This document shows positions 1-6,398 of a DNA stretch of 64,000 bases, piece by piece. A model generated the notes under the pieces. It saw nothing but the letters and a program-made list of their open reading frames with translations, was not told the origin of the DNA and ran no database searches. Both the position numbers and the translations under genes were made by a program. Source of the stretch: UBA5796 sp040752455 (GTDB taxonomy: Bacteria > Chloroflexota > Anaerolineae > Anaerolineales > Villigracilaceae); assembly GCA_049324115.1 (NCBI GenBank), contig JBMOMN010000023.1:1-64000 (forward strand). Direction: 5' to 3'. The stretch's first letter is position 1, and the number at the start of each line of letters is the position of its first letter.

Positions 1-44
1 GGATTGCGCAATCCGGCAACTGGCGCTTTATTGCCTGATGTGCA

Positions 45-89
45 AAACCCGGCCAAAAGCTGAACCCGCCGGAACCGTTGTTCACGAAG
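45..89. repeat. Left copy of a 45-bp direct repeat flanking the first TA module
   Basis: This segment matches 1425-1469 at 43 of 45 positions. A second shared block follows (131-150 against 1491-1510, 18 of 20 positions), with 20 extra bases between the blocks on this side. The two copies bracket the toxin, antitoxin and DUF6941-like genes. In the right copy the repeat reads as the tail of a protein; here the same frame breaks soon after. Bases 1-237 hold no gene I can support, only this degenerate sequence. Confidence 0.75.
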
Positions 90-237
90 TGCCACACAGC
101 GGTAAAAAGCTGGAAGAGGGTTGGGTAAAGGAAGAACCGAAGCGATTGGAGAACTGGGAATGCCTGTTCTATTGACATTGATCGGGCACACTGCTAAACT
201 ATATAGCACATACGCTATAAACTCCCGTTGAGGAACT

Positions 238-603
238 ATGGGGCAGACAAAATGGATCGTTGAGTTTTACAGAAAAGCCAATGGACGTTGCCCAGCAGAA
301 GAGTTTCTGGATAGCCTCGAAAATGACGAAAAAGTTTTCATTCGAAGGGCTATTCAGCGACTCGAAGAGTATGGGAATGAACTCAAACGGCCCCATGCTG
401 CCCCACTCCGCGATCATATTCTTGAATTGCGAAAAAAGACTCACCAGGGAAACATTCGCTTGCTTTATTTCTTCTTCGACGGTGAAAAGTTCATAATCAC
501 CCACGGTTTCAAGAAAAAATCAGACAAAGTTCCCAGTAGCGAAATTGATAGAGCAATCGAATACCGAAAAGACTATCTTGAGAGAATCAAGAGGCAATTA
601 TGA
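238..603 (+). CDS. RelE/HigB-type toxin (phage Gp49-like family)
   Basis: A 121-residue basic protein that fits the Gp49-like/HigB branch of the RelE/ParE superfamily, ribosome-dependent mRNA interferases in characterised cases. Supporting segments are the N-terminal FYRKANGRCPAEEFLDSL, the central LRDHILELRKKTHQGNIRLLYFF and the GFKKKSDKVPSSEIDRA segment, typical of this family. Its stop overlaps the start of the XRE-type antitoxin by four bases (ATGA), so the two are translationally coupled. Toxin-first order is usual for higBA. The upstream DNA is AT-rich compared with the rest of the window, which fits acquisition by transfer. RNase activity itself is inferred from the family. Confidence 0.85.
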   Translation: MGQTKWIVEFYRKANGRCPAEEFLDSLENDEKVFIRRAIQRLEEYGNELKRPHAAPLRDHILELRKKTHQGNIRLLYFFFDGEKFIITHGFKKKSDKVPSSEIDRAIEYRKDYLERIKRQL

Positions 604-989
604 ACTACAAAGACTATTTCAATAAACTCGAAGAAAATCCAGAATATCAAGCAGCCGAACAAAAGTATAAATTAATCCTTGATTTAGCCGACGAGATTCT
701 AAGGTTGAGGATGGAAAAAGGCTGGTCGCAAACTGAACTTGCGGAACGCGCTGGAACCAAGCAAGCCAACATTTCGCGCCTTGAAAGTGGGTTGAGCAAC
801 CCGTCTGTAAACTTCTTACAAAAATTGGCCGAGGCGTTCGAGGCAGACCTTACAATCCGCATTGAGAAAACCTCCAGGCAGGAAATTTACATCCACACAG
901 ATGCTGGCAGTAAAACCCAGGAAGCTTACCTTGTTATAAATTGGCCTAAAGCCAAAAAGTATGAAACCTTTGAACATTCCTCTTCATAA
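600..989 (+). CDS. XRE-family antitoxin (HigA-like)
   Basis: A 129-residue partner of the upstream toxin. A helical N-terminal arm is followed by a helix-turn-helix at about residues 33-85, with the segments MEKGWSQTELAERAGTKQ and ANISRLESGLSNPSVNFLQKLAEAF. The last 40 residues are not part of the HTH and could bind the toxin. In such modules the antitoxin neutralises the toxin and represses its own promoter; I infer the same here from the arrangement. The start overlaps the toxin stop. The C-terminus overlaps an upstream ATG of the next reading frame, but the next gene more likely begins at 1006, outside this gene. Confidence 0.85.
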   Translation: MNYKDYFNKLEENPEYQAAEQKYKLILDLADEILRLRMEKGWSQTELAERAGTKQANISRLESGLSNPSVNFLQKLAEAFEADLTIRIEKTSRQEIYIHTDAGSKTQEAYLVINWPKAKKYETFEHSSS

Positions 990-1005
990 AGTAATGGGAG
1001 AGAAT

Positions 1006-1425
1006 ATGCTTGAACATATTTGGTCCGTTCTTTGCACCCGATCAGTCATTGACACTGAAACTAACAATGTCAGCATTCAAGATGTCATTGAACAAATCAC
1101 CATCGCTGCCGAACCCATCGAAAATGGTTTTCTACCCTTTCAATTGGAGTTGATCACACTCTGGGGTAGAAAAGAAAGTGATACCCCATCAAAAGGTATG
1201 GAAAGAGTCATTTTTATGACTCCATCAGGAAATGCCGAAGTTGTTTCAGAATCTGAAATTGATTTGTCCAGCGTTGAAAGACACCGGCACAGGGTGAGGT
1301 TGCCAGGCATACCTGTTAGCGAGGCTGGAAAATATTACTTCAAAGTTGAAATAAAAAATGGCAACAATGAATGGAAACAAGTATCCGCTGTGCCACTGAA
1401 AATAATTTTCAAGACAGGGAGTTGA
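1006..1425 (+). CDS. DUF6941-like protein of unknown function
   Basis: A protein of about 139 residues beginning MLEHIWSVLCTRSVIDTE. It resembles the small uncharacterised family DUF6941, which appears to be a compact beta-sandwich; I assign this from memory of the N-terminal pattern, so treat the family name as tentative. I chose the ATG at 1006 because GGGAG lies five bases upstream. The same frame is open from 961, but that start would run into the antitoxin gene. Its stop codon lies at the first bases of the right copy of the flanking repeat, so this gene is part of the segment bounded by the repeats. It may be cargo of the TA module. Confidence 0.6.
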   Translation: MLEHIWSVLCTRSVIDTETNNVSIQDVIEQITIAAEPIENGFLPFQLELITLWGRKESDTPSKGMERVIFMTPSGNAEVVSESEIDLSSVERHRHRVRLPGIPVSEAGKYYFKVEIKNGNNEWKQVSAVPLKIIFKTGS

Positions 1426-1469
1426 AACCCGGCCAAAAGCTGAACCCGCCGGAACCGCTGTTCAAGAAG
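1425..1469. repeat. Right copy of the 45-bp direct repeat; reads as a gene tail
   Basis: Near-identical to 45-89. In the frame starting at 1425 it codes for KPGQKLNPPEPLFKKLDESL and continues to a stop at about 1529, like the C-terminal tail of a protein whose body is absent. The remainder of 1470-1676 holds no gene. Confidence 0.7.
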
Positions 1470-1533
1470 CTGGACGAGAGTTTGATAGAGGAAGAACGGG
1501 AGCGATTGGAGGCAAGCCTGGAGATGTGAAATA

Positions 1534-1567
1534 GAAATCGGATGTCGTGATGGCATCCGATTTCTTT
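1534..1567 (+). terminator. Intrinsic terminator after the first TA segment
   Basis: An 11-bp perfect stem (GAAATCGGATG at 1534-1544, CATCCGATTTC at 1554-1564) with a 9-base loop and a short T-rich tail. It would end plus-strand transcription of the 238-1425 genes or of the remnant gene tail. Confidence 0.65.
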
Positions 1568-1676
1568 CATATCCTGCGAAGCGTGGCATAGAAAAACGCG
1601 GAGTTTACGGTCAACGGCTTCATAACGGACTCACGAAGAAAGGCGGGCTTCGAAGGAGTCTTGGACGCTAAAACCG

Positions 1677-1913
1677 TCAGTCTTCATAGGCTTTCAGGAA
1701 TTCGTCCCTCGAAATCCCTGCCTGCGAGAGAATGGTTCGCAAAGTTGACCCTTTAAGCGTGCGGTGGTTGGGCATAGTCAGCGGGGTATTTGTCCCATCC
1801 GGGTTCTCCCGCAGCATGGCAATGTGGTTCCCTTCACGGACGAGGTGAAATCCCAGGCGCTCGAATGCCTTGATGACTTTTGCCTTGGGTGCGTCCACGG
1901 GAAATTTGGGCAT
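1677..1913 (-). CDS. hicA: HicA-family toxin
   Basis: A 78-residue HicA (YcfA-like) mRNA interferase with a double-stranded-RNA-binding-like fold. The GFHLVREGNHIAML segment holds the conserved catalytic histidine, and PNHRTLKGSTLRTILSQAGIS is the usual C-terminal stretch. The gene follows hicB, and its start overlaps the hicB stop by one base (TGATG). HicA cleaves mRNA when released from HicB in studied systems. The length is normal for the family. Confidence 0.88.
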   Translation of the reverse strand: MPKFPVDAPKAKVIKAFERLGFHLVREGNHIAMLRENPDGTNTPLTMPNHRTLKGSTLRTILSQAGISRDEFLKAYED

Positions 1914-2140
1914 CAGACAGCGATCCCCGCCTCGGCGACAAAGGCTTCCAAAACCGGTGTTTCGGCATTTAGAACATCTTTACCGAAGGTCTCGATATGG
2001 AATTGGATGGCGGATTTTACATCCGCCAGGGCTTCTTCGTAAGTATCGCCTTCGGCAACCACAACACCTTTCAAGCCAAGGGGGTAAGCCACATAACCAT
2101 CCGTATGTTTTTCGACAATGATCTTGATCTGCTTGAGCAT
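1913..2140 (-). CDS. hicB: HicB-family antitoxin, short form
   Basis: A 75-residue protein with the partially degraded RNase H-like HicB fold: IVEKHTDGYVAYPLGLKGVVVAEGDTYEEAL followed by VKSAIQFHIETFGKD. It stops there, so the C-terminal ribbon-helix-helix or HTH domain of long HicB proteins is absent. Autoregulation by this short form is therefore uncertain. It is first in the operon and coupled to hicA. An AGGAGGATC-type ribosome site lies just upstream of its ATG. Confidence 0.85.
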   Translation of the reverse strand: MLKQIKIIVEKHTDGYVAYPLGLKGVVVAEGDTYEEALADVKSAIQFHIETFGKDVLNAETPVLEAFVAEAGIAV

Positions 2141-2224
2141 CCGATCCTCCTGGTAAGTTAGCGCGCTTTAGCCATAGCTACGAATAACATCGGGGCAATT
2201 ATACGGCAAAATGGCAGGAGCACA

Positions 2225-2737
2225 TCACCACCTCTCCCAATGCACCACCTCTTCCAGCCCGCGGCGGCCGCCCTTCTTCGGCGCGGCGACCAGCATCTCG
2301 CCCTCGGCGGGATAGCCGAACGAAAGCGCGATCCGCAGATGCCACTCAGCCGGGAATCCCAGGATCTGCCGCGCTTTCTCTATTTCGTAGATCGAAGCCG
2401 GGACCGAGCCGATGCCCAGTTCCCAGGCGGCCAGTTGCATGTAAGCCGCCGACTGGCCGGCATCGAACATGATCTGGAATTTCTCGGACGGGTCGGGGGT
2501 CAGGATGGCCACGCCCAGAGCCGCGCCGGCCAGGTGTCCCGCCCAGGTGCCGCACTCCGAGAGCGCCTTCAGGACGGCTTTGTCCCGAATGGCAACGAAC
2601 TGCCACGTCTGGGTGTTCTTGGACGATTGCGCCCGTCGTCCGGCGTTCAGGATGGCAACGACCACATCCTCCGGCAGGGGCTTATCCTGGAACTTGCGCA
2701 CGGCGCGCTTCAGGCGGATGGCTTCGGATACGTTCAT
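2225..2737 (-). CDS. Nitroreductase-family FMN oxidoreductase
   Basis: A protein of about 170 residues of the nitroreductase superfamily, FMN-binding homodimers that reduce nitro groups, quinones or flavins with NAD(P)H. Family marks are the N-terminal EAIRLKRAVRKFQDKPLPED, the RRAQSSKNTQTWQFVAI segment, and the GIGSVPASIY and LSFGYPAEGE stretches near the C-terminus. The frame is open up to 2848, but I chose the ATG at 2737: AAGGAG lies six bases upstream, and the longer version would overlap the PIN gene. The substrate cannot be told from the sequence. Confidence 0.85.
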   Translation of the reverse strand: MNVSEAIRLKRAVRKFQDKPLPEDVVVAILNAGRRAQSSKNTQTWQFVAIRDKAVLKALSECGTWAGHLAGAALGVAILTPDPSEKFQIMFDAGQSAAYMQLAAWELGIGSVPASIYEIEKARQILGFPAEWHLRIALSFGYPAEGEMLVAAPKKGGRRGLEEVVHWERW

Positions 2738-2762
2738 TTTGAACTCCTTGCTCATTCCTGCA

Positions 2763-3119
2763 TCATCCAAACGAAGATCGAAAGGCTTGGATGGCAGTTG
2801 AGAATAACATAACGGCCAATTCAAGGAATTTGTCATCATTGGGATCACGACATTCTCTAATTTTCTCGGTAATGTCCACCAAAACCGCTTCCTTGACCAA
2901 TAAGTTCAGAAACCGGATGCGGTCTTCTTCGTTAACGTAGCGATCAAAGGCCGGGCGACTCAAGACATCGTACAGTTCTTCGACCACTTCAAGCGATAAC
3001 AGGATTTCGCCCAATCCACGCGCTTTATCGAAAGAATCGCGCGCCACCGATTTTTTGATCAGCAGCGCGCTCACGATCACGTTCGTATCGAAGACGAATC
3101 GCCTCTCCCGATCAGCCAT
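2763..3119 (-). pseudogene. PIN-domain toxin gene, C-terminally truncated
   Basis: The first 100 residues read as a normal PIN-family toxin ribonuclease: FVFDTNVIVSALL with the first metal-binding Asp, EELYDVLSRPAF, and RDPNDDKFLELAV with the next acidic pair. The typical continuation, which carries the ADY/TGD segment and final Asp, is missing; it is replaced by about 17 unrelated residues and a stop (118 residues against about 140). The break falls right before the nitroreductase gene and looks like a deletion. The protein is probably inactive. It overlaps the upstream antitoxin gene by 8 bases. Confidence 0.75.
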
Positions 3120-3330
3120 CGAGAATGGACTCCAGGATTTCCGGGGTAAGCCCGCGCTCCTTGGCCTTGCGGCTGATGTCGTCCATCAACTTCTCAAGAG
3201 TTATGGATGGTTTCTCGAACTCACGCAGCCACAGGCTCAGGAGCAGTTGCATTTTCTTTTTATCTGCCGATGATGCCCGCTTATAGATTTTTGCGGTTTC
3301 ACTATCAAGAGAAACATTGACTGTAACCAT
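3112..3330 (-). CDS. Probable antitoxin for the PIN gene
   Basis: A 72-residue protein. A short beta-strand start (MVTVNVSLDSETAKIYKRAS) and a helical remainder rich in charged residues suggest a ribbon-helix-helix-like DNA-binding antitoxin, with a C-terminal tail (KAKERGLTPEILESILDG) that would bind the PIN partner. The gene is directly upstream and overlapping, the classic VapBC-like order. A GAGGTGAC ribosome site precedes the ATG. Function is inferred from context; the fold assignment is tentative. Confidence 0.7.
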   Translation of the reverse strand: MVTVNVSLDSETAKIYKRASSADKKKMQLLLSLWLREFEKPSITLEKLMDDISRKAKERGLTPEILESILDG

Positions 3331-3360
3331 AAGTCACCTCGCAATAATTATACCCAGGTC

Positions 3361-3407
3361 GGTTGAAAATTGCGTTTTTTACGAGAAGGAACGCGCAATT
3401 TTCAACC
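3361..3407. repeat. 14-bp perfect inverted repeat between TA module and lipoprotein
   Basis: GGTTGAAAATTGCG at 3361-3374 pairs perfectly with 3394-3407 around a 19-base loop, and the similarity extends outward with mismatches (ATACCCA on both sides). It lies 45-90 bases past the lipoprotein stop on the minus strand, so it may act as a terminator, although no T-tract follows the stem. Confidence 0.65.
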
Positions 3408-3451
3408 ATGGGTATTAAATAACGGCAAACGGGTTGATGAAAAACTACCCC

Positions 3452-4342
3452 CTACCTCCCCACCACCTCCATGGACCGGATGATCCCATCCAGCAGCGCC
3501 AGGCTGGGGACGAACTCCTCGTCGGCGGCGGCTTCGAGCAGGGGCAGGATTTCGGGATAATACGATTCGACCGGCAGGGGCGTGGGGTTGGCAATCGCCT
3601 TGAGCAGGATTTCCTGGGCCTTCTGGCGCAGCGACGGCAAGTCAACCGGCAGGATGGCCGACACGTAGAACTGGTCGTCGCCGGTGATCCCCTGGAAGAT
3701 ATAACTGACCGACACGCGGGGGATGGGATTGCCTTTCTCGGTGATGACCTCGAAATTGATGTAACGGAACCCGCTCCCGTTCCTGAAATCCAGGGGCTTC
3801 ACCAGCCGGGTTTGCAGGGCGGCCACCTCCAGGTTGGGGAAAGTCGGCAGCTTCGCCAGCGGATTTTCACCACCCGCCATCAGGCTATGCACCGAGTCCA
3901 CGTGGCTTTGGAAGCGGTCGGCCATGCCAAGCACCGTAAAGATGCGGACGGCCGGGTCTTCGATCATGTCGGGGATTTGCGGATAACCCGTCAGCGTGAT
4001 CTGCCCGTAGCGCGGCAGGATGTTCTGCTTGCGGGATACCTTCTCGTATTGCGAACCATACGGGACGAACTCGTACACCCCGCCGCCCGCCACCTCGGGC
4101 GGGATGGCGAAGGAGACCGTCACCAGCATGTCGGGCATGTCGAAGGCGCTGATGGGGATGGGCGTAGCCGTCGGCGTGGACGTGTTCGTGGCCGTCGGCG
4201 GGACGGGGGTGAATGTGGAGGTGGAAACCGGGGCGGGCGGGACTGTGGGCGTGGCCCGCGTTTCGACGGCTGGCCCGCACCCCGCCAGGGATACTGCCAA
4301 AAGGACACAAACAGCGGACAGGAACTTTTTCGTGATCCACAC
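3452..4342 (-). CDS. Predicted lipoprotein with Thr/Pro-rich stalk, function unknown
   Basis: A protein of about 296 residues. A hydrophobic signal peptide ends in the lipobox LAGC (about residue 22), so it is probably lipid-anchored on the outer face of the membrane. A Thr/Pro-rich spacer of about 40 residues follows (TFTPVPPTATNTSTPTATP), then a globular domain of about 215 residues that I do not recognise. I chose a GTG start at 4342 because AAGGAGGT lies four bases upstream; the open frame continues to 4396 without a ribosome site. The globular domain resembles no enzyme motif I can name. Confidence 0.7.
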   Translation of the reverse strand: MWITKKFLSAVCVLLAVSLAGCGPAVETRATPTVPPAPVSTSTFTPVPPTATNTSTPTATPIPISAFDMPDMLVTVSFAIPPEVAGGGVYEFVPYGSQYEKVSRKQNILPRYGQITLTGYPQIPDMIEDPAVRIFTVLGMADRFQSHVDSVHSLMAGGENPLAKLPTFPNLEVAALQTRLVKPLDFRNGSGFRYINFEVITEKGNPIPRVSVSYIFQGITGDDQFYVSAILPVDLPSLRQKAQEILLKAIANPTPLPVESYYPEILPLLEAAADEEFVPSLALLDGIIRSMEVVGR

Positions 4343-4389
4343 AGCGACCTCCTTCTGTTTCGGAACCTTGTTCAAATCATAACAGCCGC

Positions 4390-4559
4390 AGGTCACGTTT
4401 GCAACGTGACCATGACCCAGCCTCTTGGGAAGAATCGTAGGTCACGTTTGCAACGTGACCATGACCCGGCATCTTGAGAGGAGTCGCAGGTCACGTTTGC
4501 AACGTGACCATGACCCGGCCTTTTGGGAGGAGTCGTAGGTCACGTTTAAAACGTGACCT
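4390..4559. repeat. Tandem array of four palindromes with 49-bp period
   Basis: Each unit starts with a palindrome of arms GGTCACGTT and AACGTGACC around TGC, followed by a spacer of about 28 bases. Palindromes begin at 4391, 4440, 4489 and 4538, exactly 49 bases apart. The spacers are near-copies of one another, so this is a tandem repeat and not a CRISPR array. The fourth palindrome has the loop TAA and supplies the stop codon and last residues of the adjacent minus-strand gene. Confidence 0.9.
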
Positions 4560-5337
4560 GCTCTCGGGTTGCCATCCAGCCCAGGATCACCCAGGGCGAC
4601 ATGGCAAAGAACCCCGCCAGGGCCGGGCCTCCGTGACCCAGCACCAGCGCCCCGCTGATCTCGCCGATCCCGGTCAGGGCGTAGGCGATGACCGCCAGCC
4701 GGTCGAGGGAGGGGTTGTCAGGACGCGATCCGGTCCCTCGGAACGGTAGCAGGAAAAGGGTCAAGGTGACGAAGGTGGTCAGCCACCAGCCCCAGTAGTT
4801 CTGCAACGGGACGCCGAAATAGGCCCCGTCCACCTCCCAGGTCCATTGTCCCACAGAAACCCGCACCGGGTCCATGACCACGTCCCAGGCGGTCATCACC
4901 AGGCCGGTCAGGGCGGCCAACCCCAATATCCGTTTGAGCCGCGGCCAATCCGCCGGGACGAGCCGGTCGGCGATCACGTATGACGGGTAACTCATCAGGA
5001 ACCAGCCGAGCGGGATGAACAGCGGCACCAGGCCGAGGAACTTGGGGCCGAGATGGTTCGAGGTGGTGTAGTGGTAGGGGCCGTAGACCCAGCCGGTAGC
5101 CACGCCCAGGCTCTCGAAGAACAGGCTCACGCCGAAGGTCAGGCCGAGCAGGGCCAGCGTCCGCTTCCAGCCCAGGCGCTGGCCCGCGTGGACGAGGGCA
5201 ATCGAAAACGGCAGGAGCGTGCTGAAGGCGAAGAAGAGCGGCGAGGGCATGGCGTCGAGGGCGATGGAGGCCTCGACGTAGAGGATGTTGAGGGCGTAGA
5301 GGCTCAAGAGGATGATCAAGGCGCGGCGTGAGGTCAT
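4546..5337 (-). CDS. Carotenoid biosynthesis membrane protein (CruF-like)
   Basis: About 263 residues with seven or so hydrophobic segments, matching the carotenoid biosynthesis family PF04240, which includes CruF, the carotenoid 1',2'-hydratase. Recognisable stretches are FESLGVATGWVYGPYHYT, IPLGWFLMSYPSYVIAD, TAWDVVMDPV and WGWWLTTFVTL. The start at 5337 has GGAG six bases upstream; the frame runs on to 5445 without support. No other carotenoid genes are nearby. Its last residues (EQVTF) and stop are encoded by the terminal unit of the 49-bp palindrome array, so the array reached into or shaped the gene's 3' end. Confidence 0.8.
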   Translation of the reverse strand: MTSRRALIILLSLYALNILYVEASIALDAMPSPLFFAFSTLLPFSIALVHAGQRLGWKRTLALLGLTFGVSLFFESLGVATGWVYGPYHYTTSNHLGPKFLGLVPLFIPLGWFLMSYPSYVIADRLVPADWPRLKRILGLAALTGLVMTAWDVVMDPVRVSVGQWTWEVDGAYFGVPLQNYWGWWLTTFVTLTLFLLPFRGTGSRPDNPSLDRLAVIAYALTGIGEISGALVLGHGGPALAGFFAMSPWVILGWMATREQVTF

Positions 5338-5435
5338 TTTTTCTCCGGGACAGTGGTTTGGGTGGATTATAAGTTTATTTGGGCCAGCATGGAAATGGGG
5401 ATATTTGTAGGCTATAATTCGGGCTGAGGTGAGCG

Positions 5436-5639
5436 ATGTCAACAATGGCTTTAGACGATAAGCACATGAAAGAATTATTGAAACAGGCCCTGGTCGAATT
5501 AATCCAGGAACGCCGGGACCTGTTCTCGGACTTGTTCGAGGAAATCATCGAAGATGTGGGGCTTGCGAATGCGATCCGTGAGGGACGCGCAACAGATTTT
5601 GTGAGCGAAGAAGAAATTAGAGCCACGTTGGCGGGGTAA
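5436..5639 (+). CDS. Small antitoxin-like protein without an obvious toxin
   Basis: A 67-residue acidic, helical protein (KELLKQALVELIQERRDLF, then FEEIIEDVGLANAIREG, ending VSEEEIRATLAG). Its composition resembles antitoxins that accompany RelE/ParE-type toxins in Chloroflexota and cyanobacteria. No toxin-like gene follows; the next gene is an exported protein. GAGGTGAG precedes the ATG at a good distance. It could be an orphan antitoxin left by loss of its partner. Confidence 0.6.
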   Translation: MSTMALDDKHMKELLKQALVELIQERRDLFSDLFEEIIEDVGLANAIREGRATDFVSEEEIRATLAG

Positions 5640-5663
5640 CTGCGCCACTTCAATTCTGCAAGT

Positions 5664-6182
5664 ATGATGCAAAAGCCTGATCGAAGAAATATTTTAATGG
5701 TTTTCATATTTGGGGTCGTTCTATTTTCGTCCCTCTCACTGGTTTTCATCCCAAACCTGTCCATGCCTGCCCTGTCAACCACTTCCGCCCAAACCACCGG
5801 CGAAGACTGCTACGTCTCTCCCGGCCAGGTCGTCACCCGCTGGAAGAGCATGTACTGGTTCCCGTGCCAGGTTTCGATCAAAGGGGTCTGCGTTTGGCCC
5901 ATCCGCCGCCGGCACATCACCTACAAAGTCACCGTGACCGACGGTATCCCGCTGCGGGATGACAACGGCCGGCCCATCGCGGCCGCCAAAGGGGAGAAAC
6001 GGGACTGGCTGGTCTACGACGCCGCAGCCTGGAAAGCCCTCGGCGATAACCCCGTGGAGCGGGCGCGCTACCCTAGCTACGAGCCGATCGCCGAAAACGA
6101 ATTCGTGGTGGCGGTCGAGACGCGTTACCAGTGGTTCAATGATGTCGAGGCCACGCTGGGGATTTGTGTCCAAAAGCCGTAA
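5664..6182 (+). CDS. Exported or membrane-anchored protein of unknown function
   Basis: A 172-residue protein with a short basic N-terminus and one hydrophobic segment (ILMVFIFGVVLFSSLSLVF, about residues 10-30) that acts as signal peptide or anchor. The remainder is an outside domain of about 130 residues with four cysteines (in EDCYVSPG, WFPCQV, KGVCVWP and LGICVQKP), which could form disulfides. I do not recognise the family. It ends convergent with the minus-strand protease gene; three hairpins separate the two. Confidence 0.65.
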   Translation: MMQKPDRRNILMVFIFGVVLFSSLSLVFIPNLSMPALSTTSAQTTGEDCYVSPGQVVTRWKSMYWFPCQVSIKGVCVWPIRRRHITYKVTVTDGIPLRDDNGRPIAAAKGEKRDWLVYDAAAWKALGDNPVERARYPSYEPIAENEFVVAVETRYQWFNDVEATLGICVQKP

Positions 6183-6194
6183 AACCGAGTGAGG

Positions 6195-6384
6195 AGACTT
6201 CGGAAATCTCCATCGGAGTCTTCACGTTGGGGGTACATCCCGAAAGATTTCCGAAGTCTTTTGCAAACAGCGCGTCCCGCAGGTTTTCCCCTCGAACCTG
6301 CGGGACGACTTGGAAATTGCGCGCACAAGCCTTGCGAAGGTTTTCGATCGGGCCGAGACTCCTCGGAGAGAACCTTCGCAAGGC
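6195..6384. repeat. Three consecutive hairpins between convergent genes
   Basis: Three perfect inverted repeats in a row: 15-bp arms at 6195-6209 and 6245-6259 (AGACTTCGGAAATCT and its complement); 13-bp arms at 6273-6285 and 6295-6307 (CGTCCCGCAGGTT); and 14-bp arms at 6329-6342 and 6371-6384 (GCCTTGCGAAGGTT). The three stems have unrelated sequences. The region separates convergent genes and probably ends transcription from both sides. The AGACTTC..GAAGTCT motif recurs at 38329-38556 and 60079-60095. Confidence 0.85.
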
Positions 6385-6398
6385 CTCTGCATATCGTC

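Noticed and set aside
2738..2848. N-terminal extension of the nitroreductase
   Set aside because: A strong ribosome site lies before 2737, and the extension would overlap the PIN gene and is not conserved-looking.
4390..4559. Possible CRISPR array with regular 49-bp spacing
   Set aside because: The spacers are near-identical copies, only four units exist and no cas gene is in the window. It is a tandem repeat.
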